A DNA stretch of 64,000 nucleotides from Megascapheus bottae (GCA_024803745.1 JANJXV010000025.1:19584610-19648609), one strand, 5' to 3'; shown: positions 18,213 to 31,056, numbered from the stretch's first letter. Numbers and translations: made by a program. The notes: a model not told the origin generated them from the sequence alone.

Positions 18213-18454
18213 TCCCCTCCTTTCCTAAAACCATTTTGTTTGGTTTCATTATTCTATTTTCATATGTGCCTATAAAGTACTTGGACTCTGTTCACCCTCA
18301 TTCTCCCATTCTGATTGCCTCCCCCCATATCTCCAGCCCCCAACTGGTCCTGTGTTCCTCCCCTGTCATCCACTTCTTAAGTGCATGCCAATTGTACCAA
18401 GGGATTTCACCATGGTATTTCACCTGTGTGTACATTACATTTTAATCAGAGTAG
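18213..18454. repeat. Continuation of the pyrimidine-rich interspersed repeat
   Basis: Words such as 'attttcatatgtgcctataa', 'agtacttggactctgttcac' and 'ttcaccatggtatttcacct' look repeat-derived and continue the element broken by the SINE at 17916-18212. Confidence 0.4.
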
Positions 18455-18540
18455 GGTCACCCGATGAGGCAAGGCTGGCTTTGAACTCAAGATCTTTACG
18501 AAGTGCTGGAATCACAAGTGTGTGTTACCACGCTGGGCTG
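18455..18540 (-). repeat. B1-like SINE fragment
   Basis: Reverse monomer ('ggctggctttgaactcaaga', 'gtgctggaatcacaagtgtg'). Confidence 0.6.
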
Positions 18541-19417
18541 CAGGTCACTTTGTTAAAGAAGAGTTCTGCATGAATGCATTTCCTGCTCAGTCGTCAGTGG
18601 GAAAATGTGGAAAGGCTGAGGCACCCGAATGCCCCCTCACGCACACTGTGATAGGATTCCAGGGGCTTACAGCATTGCAGCTGCACCAGCAGTGGAACGA
18701 TCCGCAGCAGGCATGGCCGGTAGGTCTTGGAGTGAGTGGATCCAGGGGCTTCATTCCAAATGGAGTAGATCTGTCTCCATGGCTGTTTGGAATCTGGGGT
18801 GGAGCTGGCCTGATTCTTGCCTGAACCCCTCAGATTGGAAAGCCACATTGTCACCCCTCCTTCAGGGACCCAGTTCAAACTCACCTCTTGCCTACTGCAA
18901 CTTCTTGTCCTCTCCTTTACCGTCCAGTGTCCATTCCCACTCCCCACCCCTATCCCTCTGGATGGGAGCTGGGGTGGCCAGTAAACAGTTTGGGGAGGAG
19001 TTGAGGGGACTGTCTGGGGGTGGGGGAGACTCAGCTGGGTCTCTAAGGTTGCCCATGGTCTATCCTGCAGAAGGGGGGTCACAGTTCCCATGTGGCAGAG
19101 ACTCGGGGGCACACATCACCCCCAGACTGGGGGACTGGCTCCTTCGTGACCATCTCAGAGGCAGCTTGTCTTTGGCAGGGACTGCTGGTGGCGGGCAAGT
19201 CCCCTTCCCTTGTGGACAACTCTCCCCGCCTGAGTGACTTGGAGAAGGCACTGAGCCGTGTCCACGGAGGCCAGACACCTGTTGGCCTTCCCTCCCTCCT
19301 CTACGTGCACATCCTGACTTCTGCTCCTTCAACTTGTTTCATAGTCTGCCAGCTTCTCACCCATCAGAAACACATCATTTGGCTTGTGTGTGGCTTTATT
19401 GATGGATTTGTTACTAC
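18541..19417. other. ABCC1: ABCC1 intron 1, no exon seen
   Basis: Unique GC-moderate sequence. Long open frames overlap on both strands but show no domain and no splice context. Confidence 0.5.
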
Positions 19418-19530
19418 TTTTTTTTTTTCTTGAGATAGGGTCTCTCCATGTTACCTAGGCTAGCCTCGATCTCATAACCTGCTTGTTTCAATCCCCTGTG
19501 TGCTGGGATTACAGGATGCACTAGTCTGTA
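19418..19530 (-). repeat. B1 SINE
   Basis: Reverse B1-like monomer ('ttgagatagggtctctccat', 'gtgctgggattacaggatgc'). Confidence 0.75.
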
Positions 19531-19532
19531 AT

Positions 19533-19750
19533 TTGTTTTTCTTCTCCCAGTTGTGAGGCTTGAACTCAGAGCCTGGGCCATGTCCCTGAGCTCATTTGCT
19601 CAAGGCCAGCCCTCTACATGAGCCACAGCACCACTTCTGCTTCTCTGGTGTTTAATTGGAAATAAGAATCTCCTGGACTTTCCTGCAATCCTCAGCTCTC
19701 AGCCTCTTGAACATCAGGGATTACAGGTGTGAGTCACTGGTGCCCAGCAC
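19533..19750 (-). repeat. 7SL-Geo SINE
   Basis: Reverse copy ('gtgaggcttgaactcagagc', 'gtttaattggaaataagaat', 'gggattacaggtgtgagtca'), followed by a short ID-like piece up to 19794. Confidence 0.8.
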
Positions 19751-19794
19751 TTGCACACAAGGCAAGTGCTAGACCCTGAGCCTTAGCCAGCCCA

Positions 19795-20477
19795 GTCTCC
19801 TTAGGTTAATGACCCAGGCAAGTTGGACTGTGAGCTGGTTGACTGGGTAGGAGGAGGGTGGGATGGGTCATGTAATTATGGGTGCCTGAGGAATGTGAAG
19901 CAGGCCTCTAATTCGTACGTTGGCTCCCGTGAGGGAAAGGCCTTGCTTTCGTGATCTTAAACTGCTCAGGGAAAGCCTTGCTCAGAAAATGTTGCCTGAG
20001 CAGTTACAGCACCAAGTGGGTTGGGATATAACCAGGGTGGGGGGGGCACACATCATGAGTGGGCATCTTTAGCCAGGAGAGAGATGCCTGCCCCAGTGGG
20101 GAGGGTGGCTTATTGCAGGCTGTGTGTAGGTGGCCCTTCTGAGGCCATTTGGCAGTGTCCCTAACCCTTACCCACTGGATACCAGCCTCCCTCCCCTGTA
20201 CCACAGCATCTCCAGCCAGTGCCAGCTGCCCCCTGGGGGCAGAACCACAGCCACCAGGGAGGGGTTGGGGCACTTCCACCATACCAGAGAGAGTGCTGGC
20301 TGACTGAGTCACCCCAGGATGTTTAAAGTGACACGGGGAGGCGAACCTGCAGTCATCTGGGGAGTGAAGGGGGTGCGGCCACCTGGGGCGGTGTGCTCCC
20401 CTTAGAGGACCAGGACAGTGCAGCATCACTGGGGGAAAGACTTTCTCCTCCTTGCCAGCCATGAACCCGACTCCTTC
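19795..20477. other. ABCC1: ABCC1 intron 1, no exon seen
   Basis: Unique sequence; nothing recognised. Confidence 0.4.
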
Positions 20478-20592
20478 ATTTTCTTCTGTTCTTATTTAGT
20501 TTCCTTGAGGCTGGTCTCAAGCTCCCGATCTCCCTGCCGCTTGCTTCCTCATCAGCGCTGGGATTACAGGCATGTTTCCTCACACCTGGTTT
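20478..20592 (-). repeat. B1 SINE
   Basis: Reverse B1-like monomer ('gaggctggtctcaagctccc', 'gcgctgggattacaggcatg'). Confidence 0.7.
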
Positions 20593-20879
20593 TCTACTCC
20601 ATCATTTCAAACGGCCTGGGGTAGATGGCTAATGACAGAGCGGTTGGTTTCACCGTGGGATTGGCATTCAAGATGGGTGGATCAAGGCAGGCCCCCTCCG
20701 GCCCTCAGGAGTCAATTGAGATTTTATGGGACTTTTCCCTACTGGCTCCCAGGCTTTGCTCTCTGAGAACCTCAGTTTACTAAGTGCTCTGCTCACAGAT
20801 AGCTTGGATTTAGCAGCAAGGGCTTCCCAGCCTGAAAAACTTCAGTGTGGTCCTTGAGAGAGGCTGCTGGCCATCTGCC

Positions 20880-20985
20880 TCCCTTCCCTACCTATCCTTT
20901 CTCCCTCCCGCCCTCCCTCCTTCCTTTCCTCTTTCCTTCCCTCCCTCTTCCCTTCTCTCTTTCCTTCTTCTTCCTTTCTTCCTTC
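20880..20985 (+). repeat. Pyrimidine-rich low-complexity tract
   Basis: CCTT/CCCT/CTTT runs between unique sequence and a reverse SINE tail. Confidence 0.85.
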
Positions 20986-21210
20986 CTGTCAGTCATGGGG
21001 CTTGAACCTGGGGCCTGAGTGCTGTCCCTGAGCTCTTTTTCTCAAGACTAGAATGCTCTACCACTTTGAGCCCCAGTGCCACTTCCAGTGTTTGAGTGGA
21101 TAATTGGAGATAAGAGTCTCACGGGGACTTTTTTCCAGTCTGGGCTGGCTTCAAACCACAATCCTCAGACCTCAGTCCCCTGAGTAGCTAGAATTGCAGG
21201 TGTGAGCCAC
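20986..21210 (-). repeat. 7SL-Geo SINE
   Basis: Reverse copy ('catggggcttgaacctgggg', 'ataattggagataagagtct', 'gcaggtgtgagccactg'). Confidence 0.85.
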
Positions 21211-21535
21211 TGTTTTATTGTTAACGGCACATCTAGTAAGTGTTCTGGGACACAGTCATGCTGGAGGCTTGTGTTCCTTGGAGATGCTCAAATCTGTGTC
21301 AGGTCAAGGACCACCTGGCATGGTCGTGGGTTATGATAGAAGCCATCAGGCGTGCCTGGAAGTTCGTCTGGAGGAAGTGACCTTTTACCTAAGGCTCCAG
21401 GGGTAAAGGTGGCCCTGGAAGGATGGGGATGGTGGAAATGGGAGTCCTGAGGGAGAGCAGCATGTGCAAAGGCCCTGAGGAACTGGGTATGGTCCAGGAG
21501 TCAGTTTTTAAGTCTTTGGGCTTTGGTACCAGGCT

Positions 21536-21775
21536 TTTTTTTTTTTTGCCAGTTCTGGGACTTGAACTCAGGACCTGGGTGCTGTGCCTAAGCTTCTTTG
21601 GCTCAAGGCTAGCACTCTACCACTTGAGCCATAGCGCCCTGCTTCCAGCTTTTTGGTGGTTAATTGGGGCTAAGATTTTCACAGATTTTCCTGCCCAGTC
21701 TGGCTTCAGCTGGTAATCCTCAGATCTCAGCCTCTTGACTAACTGGGATTATAGCTGTGGGCTATATCAGCTTCC
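21536..21775 (-). repeat. 7SL-Geo SINE
   Basis: Reverse copy with T tail ('ctgggacttgaactcaggac', 'ggttaattggggctaagatt'). Confidence 0.85.
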
Positions 21776-22234
21776 AGGTTCTCCTTCTCTTCCTCCCTCC
21801 CTCCCTTCCTTTCCTTTTTTTTTTTTTTTTTTTGAATCTTAGAACCAAGTCTGGGAACTTTGAGGTGAGCTGGATTTGGGGTACCCCACGCCCTAGCTGC
21901 CTTTGCTCCTTTTACACAGTTCTCACAACCATGAACTTGAATACTCTTTCCATCAGAATGATTTTTTAGGGCTTTGTAGAAAAGGTCTTTTTATTTTTAT
22001 TTATTTATTTTTTGGTGGTGGTGTTGGCTTTAATAAAAAAGTGAGCCTGGAAGAATTTTGGGAAAAGTTAAAGTTTCAGTTTTCCCTCCTCTGCCCTCAG
22101 TTCTCAGAAGCAGCCATTTCTAATAGTTTCTTGTGAAGGCATTTAAGCATGTGCAAATGCCTGTGCAGATCTCTAAATAAGATCATGTTCTGCATATTGT
22201 ATCTTGCTCTCTCCACTTAGAAAACAATGAATAA

Positions 22235-22345
22235 GTCAGGAATGGTGGTGCATGCCTGCAATCGCAGCACCCAGGAGGCTGAGTGGCAGAATGGACAGTT
22301 TCTAGGCTCCATAGTAAGATGGTTGTGTCAAGATCAAAACAAAGC
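22235..22345 (+). repeat. B1 SINE
   Basis: Forward B1-like monomer ('aatggtggtgcatgcctgca', 'acccaggaggctgagtggca'). Confidence 0.65.
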
Positions 22346-23089
22346 TAATGCTGGCTTTGTTTCCCAGGTTGAGTCTGTGCAAAGCTCAATTAAAAGGAAG
22401 TGAGATTTCTCTGTGGGTCACACACTTGGCTGTTACGTGGCCAGGCCGTGGGCTAACCTGCTGACCTGCAGGTTCACTTTAGTTTTTTATGGCATGTTAA
22501 CTGGTGCTAGGGTGTAAATTCTTTCTCATGCTCAGTGTACACACATGCAAATATATGTACATTACCCAAGTGAATAAACTCTCTTCCCAGAAATGGCCCA
22601 GTTGAGAGAGAATCGTGTCTTTGAAACTTGATAATTACCAGGTTGCTGCTGCAGTTAAAACTCCCACTGATGGACATACCAGAGTTTATGAACACCTGTT
22701 GTGTACCTGGCTTATCGGGCAAGCTGGGGACTGGCCAGGCTCTGGTTTAACCTAGTGAAAAGAAACTGGATGTTCCTGAAGGCTTAGGTCAAGAGACAAA
22801 GCTGGAGGAAAGTGATTGGGTCCCATTCCAATGTTTCAATAGTGGGTTTACATTTTAAGCTTTTTGTTGTTGTTCTGAATTACTGGAGAAGTGCTTTTAG
22901 ATCAACAATTACTCAGTGGTCCTCACTAGGGATGTGTCTTGGACATAATTTTTTCCCATGAACCTTCTAGTTGAAGGGAGGAGTGAGTTCTGTAGTGAGA
23001 AGAGATAGGTACTCGGCAAACCGTACAGAACAAGTTATTTTATCGTGATTTGATTTTGTTCTGCTGTGGTCTGAGAAAAATACAGGAGG

Positions 23090-23092
<3 letters not shown>
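22346..23092. other. ABCC1: ABCC1 intron 1, no exon seen
   Basis: Unique, relatively AT-rich sequence. Nothing recognised. Confidence 0.4.

Positions 23093-23142
<50 letters not shown>
23093..23142 (+). repeat. (TG)25 microsatellite
   Basis: Pure TG dinucleotides at the tail of the reverse SINE that follows. Confidence 0.98.
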
Positions 23143-23145
<3 letters not shown>

Positions 23146-23354
23146 GGCTTGGAATTCAAGGCCTTACTCAGCTATTTTGCTCAAGGCTAGTGCTTTACTA
23201 CTTGAGCCAGCACCCCCCACTTCCAGCTTTTCTGTAGTTAAGTGGAGCTAAGAGTCTTGGATTTGTCAGCCTTGACCAGCTTCCAACCATAATCCTCAGA
23301 TCTCAGCTCCCAGAGTAGCTAGGATGTCAGGCATGAGTCACCAGCGTCCAACTC
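23143..23354 (-). repeat. 7SL-Geo SINE
   Basis: Reverse copy ('tttgctcaaggctagtgctt', 'agttaagtggagctaagagt', 'agctaggatgtcaggcatga'). Confidence 0.8.
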
Positions 23355-23925
23355 AATCTCCCCCACCCCGCTTCTCTGTCTCTGGATTTGCCTGTTAAGA
23401 CTTGCTTTCTATCCTAAAATATGATCTATTTTGGAGAAAGTTTTATGAGCTGCTGCAAAGAATCTATTCAATAGCTGTTGGCACACAGAAGTATTTACAG
23501 CATTGGGTTTTTTGGTTTGTTTGTTTGGCAGCCCTGGGTTTGAACGGGGCTTCTCCCTCTGGTGGGCAGGTGCATCTCCACCCTGCCCTTAGAAATAGCT
23601 ACACCGACCCGGAACAAGCCTTTCCCTTCGGCTAACCAGTAACCAGTGTCCTTCTGTTCCTCTCTCTCCCCAGTCCTATAAACATTTATAACTTGAAGCC
23701 TTATGTTACCCTAATTACTCTGGTGAGGGTGTTTGCAGTTAACATGTCAGTCATGTGACACTGACTCTTACTCATCCTTTTATGATAGTTATTCTCTAAG
23801 GTTTAGGTTGGGGATCACTGAGCTGTTAACCTGTTGATGGACCATTTCCTGGCTAGACTCCTCCCCCAATCTTCTTAAAGTTGACAGTGATCTGATGGGT
23901 GTCTTTGGGTCAAAATTAGATAAGT

Positions 23926-24135
23926 TGCCTGGTGCTGGTGGCTCACACCTATAATCCTAGCTACTCAGGAGTCTGAGATCTGAGGATTGCAGTTCAAAGC
24001 CAGTCTGGGCAGAAAAGCCAGTAAGAATCTTCCTTTCAATTAATTATCATAGGAGTTGGAAGTGGAGCTGTGGCTCAGTGTGGTTGAGCGCTGGCCTTGA
24101 GCACAAAAGCTCTGGGACAGAACCACACTTGTGAG
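23926..24135 (+). repeat. 7SL-Geo SINE
   Basis: Forward copy ('gctggtggctcacacctata', 'gtggctcagtgtggttgagc'). Confidence 0.8.
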
Positions 24136-24704
24136 CTTCTTCACCCTCTGGGCCTTACATGAATTCTTTTTTAGACAGTGTCTGGTACTAGAGGCCAGCC
24201 TTGGATCGGGATCCTCTTGAATAGCTGAGATTACAGTGTGGGCTACTCAGCTCAGCTAAAGTTACGTCAGTTTTAATCTTTCATATATAGATGGACTGGT
24301 TCTTTTCCAAGAGGCTTCTTACCAGAGGTTCATGGTTCTTGACAGCCAGTGAAAACATTGGTTTCTCAGGGTCCTTTCCCGATGAACAGGTTTGCTAATT
24401 ACTGAGGATAGAAGGCGGCCTTACTTCCGTGTATGCCTCCAGCCTTCCCTGTAAATAAATACTGAGTGCCCTGAAGATGACACAGGGAACTCTGTGTTTA
24501 GACCACTGGGTCTTTTTCTATTCAAAGGGGCTCGAGGTGATCAGAGTCCTGTCCTGTAGTATAGCATGTGTGTGCGTGCATGTGCATTTTCTCACAAGCT
24601 GTTGGTGTGTGTTGATATGTTAACATTCAAGTCCTGTGTGAATCTGTGTGGAGTTTTGCAAGATCACACTTGTAGATGGTATGCCACTTGTGTCTTGTGG
24701 TTTT

Positions 24705-24741
<37 letters not shown>

Positions 24742-26162
24742 CTCTCTCGTTCCCATGTAACCTTTGTCACTACACCTTCTGTGCCCAATTAGCAGCAGTT
24801 GCTTGTCTGAGGGCCATTTCATAATTTACCTAGGCTTTGACATTTAGGTCACTGATGTTTTTCTCCTCCTCCTTCTCTTAAAGAAAACACTGCCTGGTTC
24901 TAGCCTGTTACTTCCTTCCTTTGGATATAGAATCAGAGATGGATGGGTAGCTCGGGACCTTTGGCAAGTTTCTAACAGTTTCTGCCTGTGTTTTTGTGGA
25001 TGTCTAAGGGCCCTTAACTTTTGTTGTTAATAGGGGATCCACACCGCCCCCCCTGGATTTAGTCATCAGCTCCCCTTCCCTGTCTCCTTCCTCTCCACCC
25101 TCCCAAAAAACATAGTTGATTGCAGACTTCACTGTCCCCCGCACAGCCTTTTAAAGTTGGAGCCTTGTAGCCCAGAGGAGAGAGGAGCCCGAGGCCTGGG
25201 AAAGGTGACCTGGGAGTTATTATTAGGTTGGTATGTTGGGAGCTCTTTGATATGGCTTACACACATGGGCTGTGGCTTAAGGTAGCCCTCGTCTTTCACT
25301 GTTCATCCACCATCCATGGTTGTGGGTGGGCTACTTCTCACTTGGGGTTCGGGACGGAGCAGTTGGTGGGTGCTTTCCCGCAGCCTGGCAGGACAGGCAA
25401 GGTGTGTGGTCAGCAAAGGTCTGGCAGGAGAAGCCTGAGTTTGAAAACTGGACCTAACACTTCCCGGCATGCCCAGCGAGCAAATTTCCTAAGCCCCAGA
25501 GCCACAGTTTCCTTGCCTTCCCAGTGGACTTGAGGTCACCTGTATGTCTTGTGGGAAGAGAAGCCACAAGACGCCAAGGTGGAGCAGTACAGAGCAGGGG
25601 CTCCGGAGACAGCAGCACTGGTGAGGGGGCAGGAAGGGACCAGGAGGACTAGGGAAGACCATTGAAGGGTTCTCCCGGAGCCTCTGGACAGCACTGAGCC
25701 CAGAGCCAAGCTGGGCATCCTGACTGGTCCAGGTGTCGGTGCCCCCCCTCCAGTGAATTCAGCAGGGTACTCGGGTATTTGTCAGGTGCCAGGTTGGGTG
25801 GAATATGTAGAGTCTGGAAGGAAGTGAGTATTGGGTGTTAGCTCCGAAAGCCATTGTGCAGGCTTTATTTCCTCTTAGGATTAACACCCTGGCTCTGCCC
25901 AAATGGTGACTGAGGCTGGAGCAAACCTGGCCATGACAGCTCTGCAATGCTGCAGTTCCTTCTTCCTACTCCTCCTTCTCTTTGTCAAATATTGTAATGG
26001 GAGGGACTTAAGAAGGAGCATTAAGCTCACAAAGGTTAACCCACCACTGGAACTAGGGCAGGTGGTTCTGCTACCGTCCCTTCCTTTCCTGCCACCTCCT
26101 GTCACACTCTTTTTCTTTGCACAGAAGCCCAATAGTGTGTATTTTTTAAAAAAGAATGTACT
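24136..26162. other. ABCC1: ABCC1 intron 1, no exon seen
   Basis: About 2 kb with little recognisable repeat, apart from the TC tract at 24709. It is unusually SINE-poor for this window, as are 26331-28480 and 28800-30474. Confidence 0.5.
24709..24748 (+). repeat. (TC)n microsatellite
   Basis: Fifteen TC units to 24738, then two gttctctc-type variants. Confidence 0.95.
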
Positions 26163-26330
26163 GAGCCAGGTGTCAGTGCATCACCCCTGTAATCCTAGCT
26201 ACTGAAGAAGACAAGATCTGGAGGATTAAGGGTTCGAAGCCAACCTGGGCAGAAAAGTCTGCAAGACTCCAAGGTAGAAATAGTAGAGCACCAGCCGGGC
26301 AAGCCCAAAGCTCTGAGTTCTAGAGAGAGA
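26163..26330 (+). repeat. 7SL-like SINE, truncated
   Basis: Forward head ('cacccctgtaatcctagcta', 'ttcgaagccaacctgggcag') with a rump Geo part. Confidence 0.7.
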
Positions 26331-28479
26331 GAGAAAAGAACCCTATGAAAACACAGTATTAAATCCCGCTGTAAGGCTCCATTCCAGAGAGGGCCAGGGG
26401 CCCAGGTTCCTCTACCTGTTGCTCTCATCTGCACAGACCAAGATGGCGCATCCTGAACATCAGCCAGGAGGGAAGGGAAAGAGGACAGAGTCTGGGAAGT
26501 GCCCCCAGCTGTCCTTTGTGTCCATTGTCGTAGTGAGTCACATGGTCAGATCTGGTCACTGAGGAGGCTCGAAGATGTAGTTTCTGGAGTGTGCGCGCCC
26601 CACTGAGACTGACTTGTGGATGAGGAGGGTGACCGTTGGAGAACACCTCAGAAGTGGGAGCAGGATCCCCAGCTGCCAAGGGAAGGTCGGGGTGGCTGGA
26701 ATTTAGAACCCTGAGAAAGAGCCCATCTCAGGTATTCATCAACCAGGGACAGATCGTCCTATCTGCTGTGTGACTTTGGTCAGAGTTGGTTTTGTTTCTG
26801 TATTGGAGTCAAGGCCTTGCACTTGCGAAGCCCTATAACTATCCCACAGAGCTAAATCCATAGCATGAGTTTTTCTATAAAATAACACACACTGACAGTT
26901 ACTCAGCCAATGGCTGCTCTGTGCTGGATTTCAGTTTGGGGAGGAAACTGAGGCACAGTTAACATTTTCCCACATGGACACACTGGCAGACCGAGCCGTT
27001 TGATGTGGTCTGCTCTCTTCCCCTTAGGTATTGCAGATAATCCTGTCTCACCTCATGTCTGTGAGGATTACTTTGGCTTTCCAGAAATGGAGGCTTGAAG
27101 GTATGTGTCTATCTTTACTTACCAGAAATTTCAGCGTTTCTGGTAGCGGCCATTCCTGTTAGGGCAGCCAACTCTACCCTCTCATTATCTTTTTCCTGAA
27201 GCCTCCAAAATGGCTGCCACAGCTCTAACCAATACTTTACAAGTTCCAGATGGGAAGAGAGAAGGGCCATACCAGCCTTAGTTGTTCTTTTATTTAGAAA
27301 ATCAGAAGTGGTCCTCAGGCCCTGGCTGCCTGACTACAGACCCCTAAGAAGTCTCAGTGGAGCTGGGCCATGTCTAGCTGCAAGGGAGGCAGGAAGAGAA
27401 TGCGCCTGGTTTCCAGTCGGGAGGATGGGTCTGGACGAGGTGTGAAGTGGTACAGTACTTGCCCCGGGACCCTGTATACATCACCCTGTGAACTTGATCC
27501 CCTCTGAGGAGGTGAGCAGCACCTAATGTGCTACAAACTACATGGAAATGGTAATTGCTTTTTTTTTTTTAATAGCATAGAGAATTGCTTAGTAAATAGA
27601 CAATCCCGCCCCCCTCCCCCCCCCCCTGCCAAATGTTTCCAGCTGGCCCCTGGCTGAATCTGAGATGTGGAACCCACCAATCTGGGGGCCGATTATATCT
27701 CCCTACATTGCACTGTAGCCAGCTTGTGGGTCTGTAAGGTTGTCCACAGGTGACGCCAGCTCTCCAGTCTGCTGGAGAAGGTAGCATCTTGTAGGTATCA
27801 TAGGGGGTGACGGGTAACTTACCAGGCCCTAACCTGACCAGGGCTAGCATAGCTGCAAGCTCTTGGTCCTGTCTGGGCACTCGCTACCCTCAGACAGGCA
27901 GAAACCTGGGCCCAGGAGAGGACGTGTTCTGGAAAAGGCTGTGCCTTGGCGTGTGGAGCTGGGGTTGTGGCCTCTCTGCCTGGACTTGGCATCAACAAGC
28001 TGGCTCAGGCGTGTGTCCTGTGCAGACAAGAAGGCAGCTGGCTGGGGAGCTGATGCCAGAGCAGACCGCTGGCAGCCCCCGGCTGGCCTCCATCCTTCCC
28101 AGTGCTGTGGGAAGCAGATGGGGTCTCGCCTTAGAAGTCTAGAGAGTTTGTGTGGCTCCTCCTTGATTCTGCAGACTTAGAAGAAATCCTCTTGCTGTCC
28201 TCAAATGGTATGCCAGACTGCTGTTGCAGCTGGGCAGCTGTGGCCTGCGTCTAGTGCAGGATCTGTCACTCAAGGGTGTGTGGTCAGTGCTGTGTATAGG
28301 CCCCGCCCAGGAGAGCCACGGTCCACTGTCAGACACGTTCAGATAGGAAGAATCACTAGCCAAGGACAGAACCTTCCAGTCCCTCCATCCCTCCCTCTCT
28401 TCCTTATGGGCCACTCTCCTCTGACCCTTCTTAACCACTCTGCCTCTTCTCACCCCTTTTTAAACTCTCATTTTCTTTT
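26331..28479. other. ABCC1: ABCC1 intron 1, no exon seen
   Basis: SINE-poor unique sequence. A weak ID-like trace lies near 26806-26870 and a C run at 27608-27629. Confidence 0.45.
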
Positions 28480-28662
28480 TGGCAGCGCTTGGGTTTGAAC
28501 TTGGGGCATTGCACTTGTTAGGCAGGCATGCTATCATTTGACCTGCATCTCCAAGCCCTTTGTTTTATTTTGAGACAGGCTGGCCTTTTTAAGTCATGAT
28601 CCTCCAGCACCATTGGCCTCCCGAGAGCTGGGATTACAGGCGTGCACCACTACACCCAGCCA
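28480..28662 (-). repeat. ID-B1 dimeric SINE
   Basis: Reverse ID-like part ('gggtttgaacttggggcatt') followed by a reverse B1-like part ('tattttgagacaggctggcc', 'gctgggattacaggcgtgca'). Confidence 0.75.
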
Positions 28663-28742
28663 GTGAAAGATGAGAATTTCTTCTGTGTATTTATCTTTGT
28701 GGTGTGGGTTGTGAGAAAGCTTGCCCTTGGCCACCATGAGGG

Positions 28743-28763
28743 ACACACACACACACACACACA
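28743..28763 (+). repeat. (AC)n microsatellite
   Basis: About ten AC units. Confidence 0.95.
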
Positions 28764-28799
28764 GTGGTTCTGGGAACCTGTGCATCGTAGTCGGAGACC

Positions 28800-30474
28800 T
28801 GGTAAGCTTGGGGTGTGCCTGGGGAAGAGCCAGGCTGTGCCAAGTGGGTCTCTCTGCAGCAGTGTCCTAGGACAGTGTCCTCCCACAGGTGTCTTCTGTG
28901 GTCTCCCTGTCCATCCCCTTTCCTTTTTCCTGTTTAGCTTGCCTCCTGACTGTCCACTGCTGTTCCCCCTCTGTCCCCTTGTCACACCTTAGTGGCAAGG
29001 CCAATCTCGAATGTTACTTATTTCTAGAAGCCGCCTTTGACCCCCCAAGGGCAAGTGATAGAAACTTCCAGCTTCCAAGGCTGATGTGGTTCCATCATCA
29101 CAGCAGCTCAGAAAGCCAGCTGTGGCTCCTTGACCTTGCAGCCCACCTCACTGGACGTGACCTTTCCCCCCCTGGAGATGGTTGGCTGTCTCTATCAGGC
29201 CAGCAGATTCTCCTGGCACAGCGTGGGGACAAGCCAAGGTGGTCGTGAATCACCTCAGTGTCCAGAACAGAACTGGCCAGCCTGAAATGCTGTGTGTGTG
29301 TGCAGGGAAGACACCTTGGCTCAGCTGCTCGGGGGTTGCAGGTGTGGACCACCGCACACGGCTACATCCAGTGTTTTAACAGATACGAACGAGTCTACTT
29401 GAGCTGGCGTGGCCTCTTCTTGAGGTGGATTCTCTAAGTGGACTTGAAAGAAATGGTTTTCCGAGGTGAGAAGGTAATGTTGAAGGCGGTCACGGTGCCG
29501 GCCGGTACCTCGATCGGTCACTCCACTCAGAGGACGGACAGGAATGGGGGCAGGAAGACAGGGAATAAAGGGTGCATACAGTACCAGGCCCAGCCTTAGG
29601 AGGTGGCAGGGCATAGGAGGAAGCCCAGGGTGGGCACAGTGGGCCCAGCTCAGGGGGAAGCTGCCAGCCTAGTGCCTCCCCAGCACTGCAGAGGAAAACC
29701 CACCCCTGTGTTGAGATGCAGGCTGGTTCTGCTGGCCATATTGGAAGGCTGCACCCTGAGCCTGGAGCCCTGGATACACCCAGCCTTCCTGGGACTCGTG
29801 CCGCGTCCCCCCCCATTCCCAGCTTTATTCTTAGCTCTGGTGAGTCAGAAGTAGGAAGGTGAGCTTGGCCAGCCTGTGGTCAGCTGCCACAGGCCACCAC
29901 TCTACTTTTCAGGTTTCTGAAGCCACACTTGTGCTGTGGACACAGGCACAACCCCACTCCCCCTGGCTTCCTGACTGGATTGTTTCTGGACTTGAGTGGG
30001 AGCATGTGCCATGGTGAGGCTGTATAGCCTGGCAGGCCCCAGCCGGCTGCAGGCCCCCAGCTCTGTTCCTAGCAGCCCTTGGCTCCAAGCTGCTCCTGAC
30101 TGAGCGTCCTGCCTGGCTGGCTCTGAACCTGGCCTTGACAAAGGGCCTGTGGCCCCTCCTGGCTTGGCCCTGGGAGCCTGCCTCCTGGGAGGGCTCCAGA
30201 CCCTCCATACCTCGCCCCTGGGACCTGTGGCTGGTCCTCCCCCTCCCTTTGTTGCCGTAATCTAGTGCCTGCTACTAGGGAGTGTGGAGGGAGGAGGCCC
30301 CCCTCCCCCCGCCCCCCTTCCTCCGCGTGGCAGGCCTGGCACACAGCTGTCACATACTCAGACCTGCCGTGCCATGGTGGCTTACATTTGCTGAGATTAC
30401 AGCCTCCTCCTCCCCCACCAGAGCTGACCACCCTGGGCCAGCAGCCTGCCTGCCCATGAGTGGAGCCAGAGTCA
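28800..30474. other. ABCC1: ABCC1 intron 1, no exon seen
   Basis: GC-rich unique sequence with one short B1-like tail (29315-29362). Open frames on both strands reflect GC content. Confidence 0.45.
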
Positions 30475-30675
30475 GACCTAAATCCTGGCTACACAGGAGG
30501 CTGAGATCTGAGGATCATGGTTCAAAGCCAGCCTGGGTAGGCAAGTGTGTGAGACGCATCTCCAATGAGCCACCAGGAAACAGGAAGTGGCTCAGAATGG
30601 TAGAGCGCTAGCATTGAGCAAAAGAGTTGAGGAACAGCATCTATGCCCTGACTTCAAGTCCCAGGACTGACAAAA
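30475..30675 (+). repeat. 7SL-Geo SINE
   Basis: Forward copy ('ggctgagatctgaggatcat', 'aaagccagcctgggtaggca', 'cttcaagtcccaggactgac'). Confidence 0.85.
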
Positions 30676-30990
30676 ATGAAGAAGGCCTTGGAAGGTCCCC
30701 TCTGGGAGCTGTCCCCCATGTTCCTGCCCTCAGGTCCCGTTACCAAGGTACCTATAGGTACCTATAGGGCAGTCTATATGGTGCGTGCACACTCTTCATT
30801 CTCCTTATTTCTCATGGCCTGTGTACTACAACACTTTCCACCAAATCCCCAGCCAGTGTGTCAGCTGCTATGGCTTCCCCTGGAGGGGACAGTCCCCAGT
30901 GCCAGTCTCGCAGACTGAGCCAGTCTCTGTGTAGCCCAGAGTGGTCCTGGAAGCCATAGGCCACCACACCCCTCTTGGTGTGAATTTTCT

Positions 30991-31056
30991 GCCTGCCTGC
31001 CTGCCCGCCCGCCCTCCCTCCCTCCCTCCCTCCCTCCCTCCCTCCCTCCCTTCCTT
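30991..31056 (+). repeat. (CCTG)n/(CCTC)n microsatellite
   Basis: CTGC units changing through CCGC to CCTC units, at the tail of the following reverse SINE. Confidence 0.95.

Noticed and set aside
22140..22235. Possible fragment of an old DNA transposon or L1 ('gatcatgttctgcatattgt')
   Set aside because: The similarity to remembered consensus sequences is too short to call.
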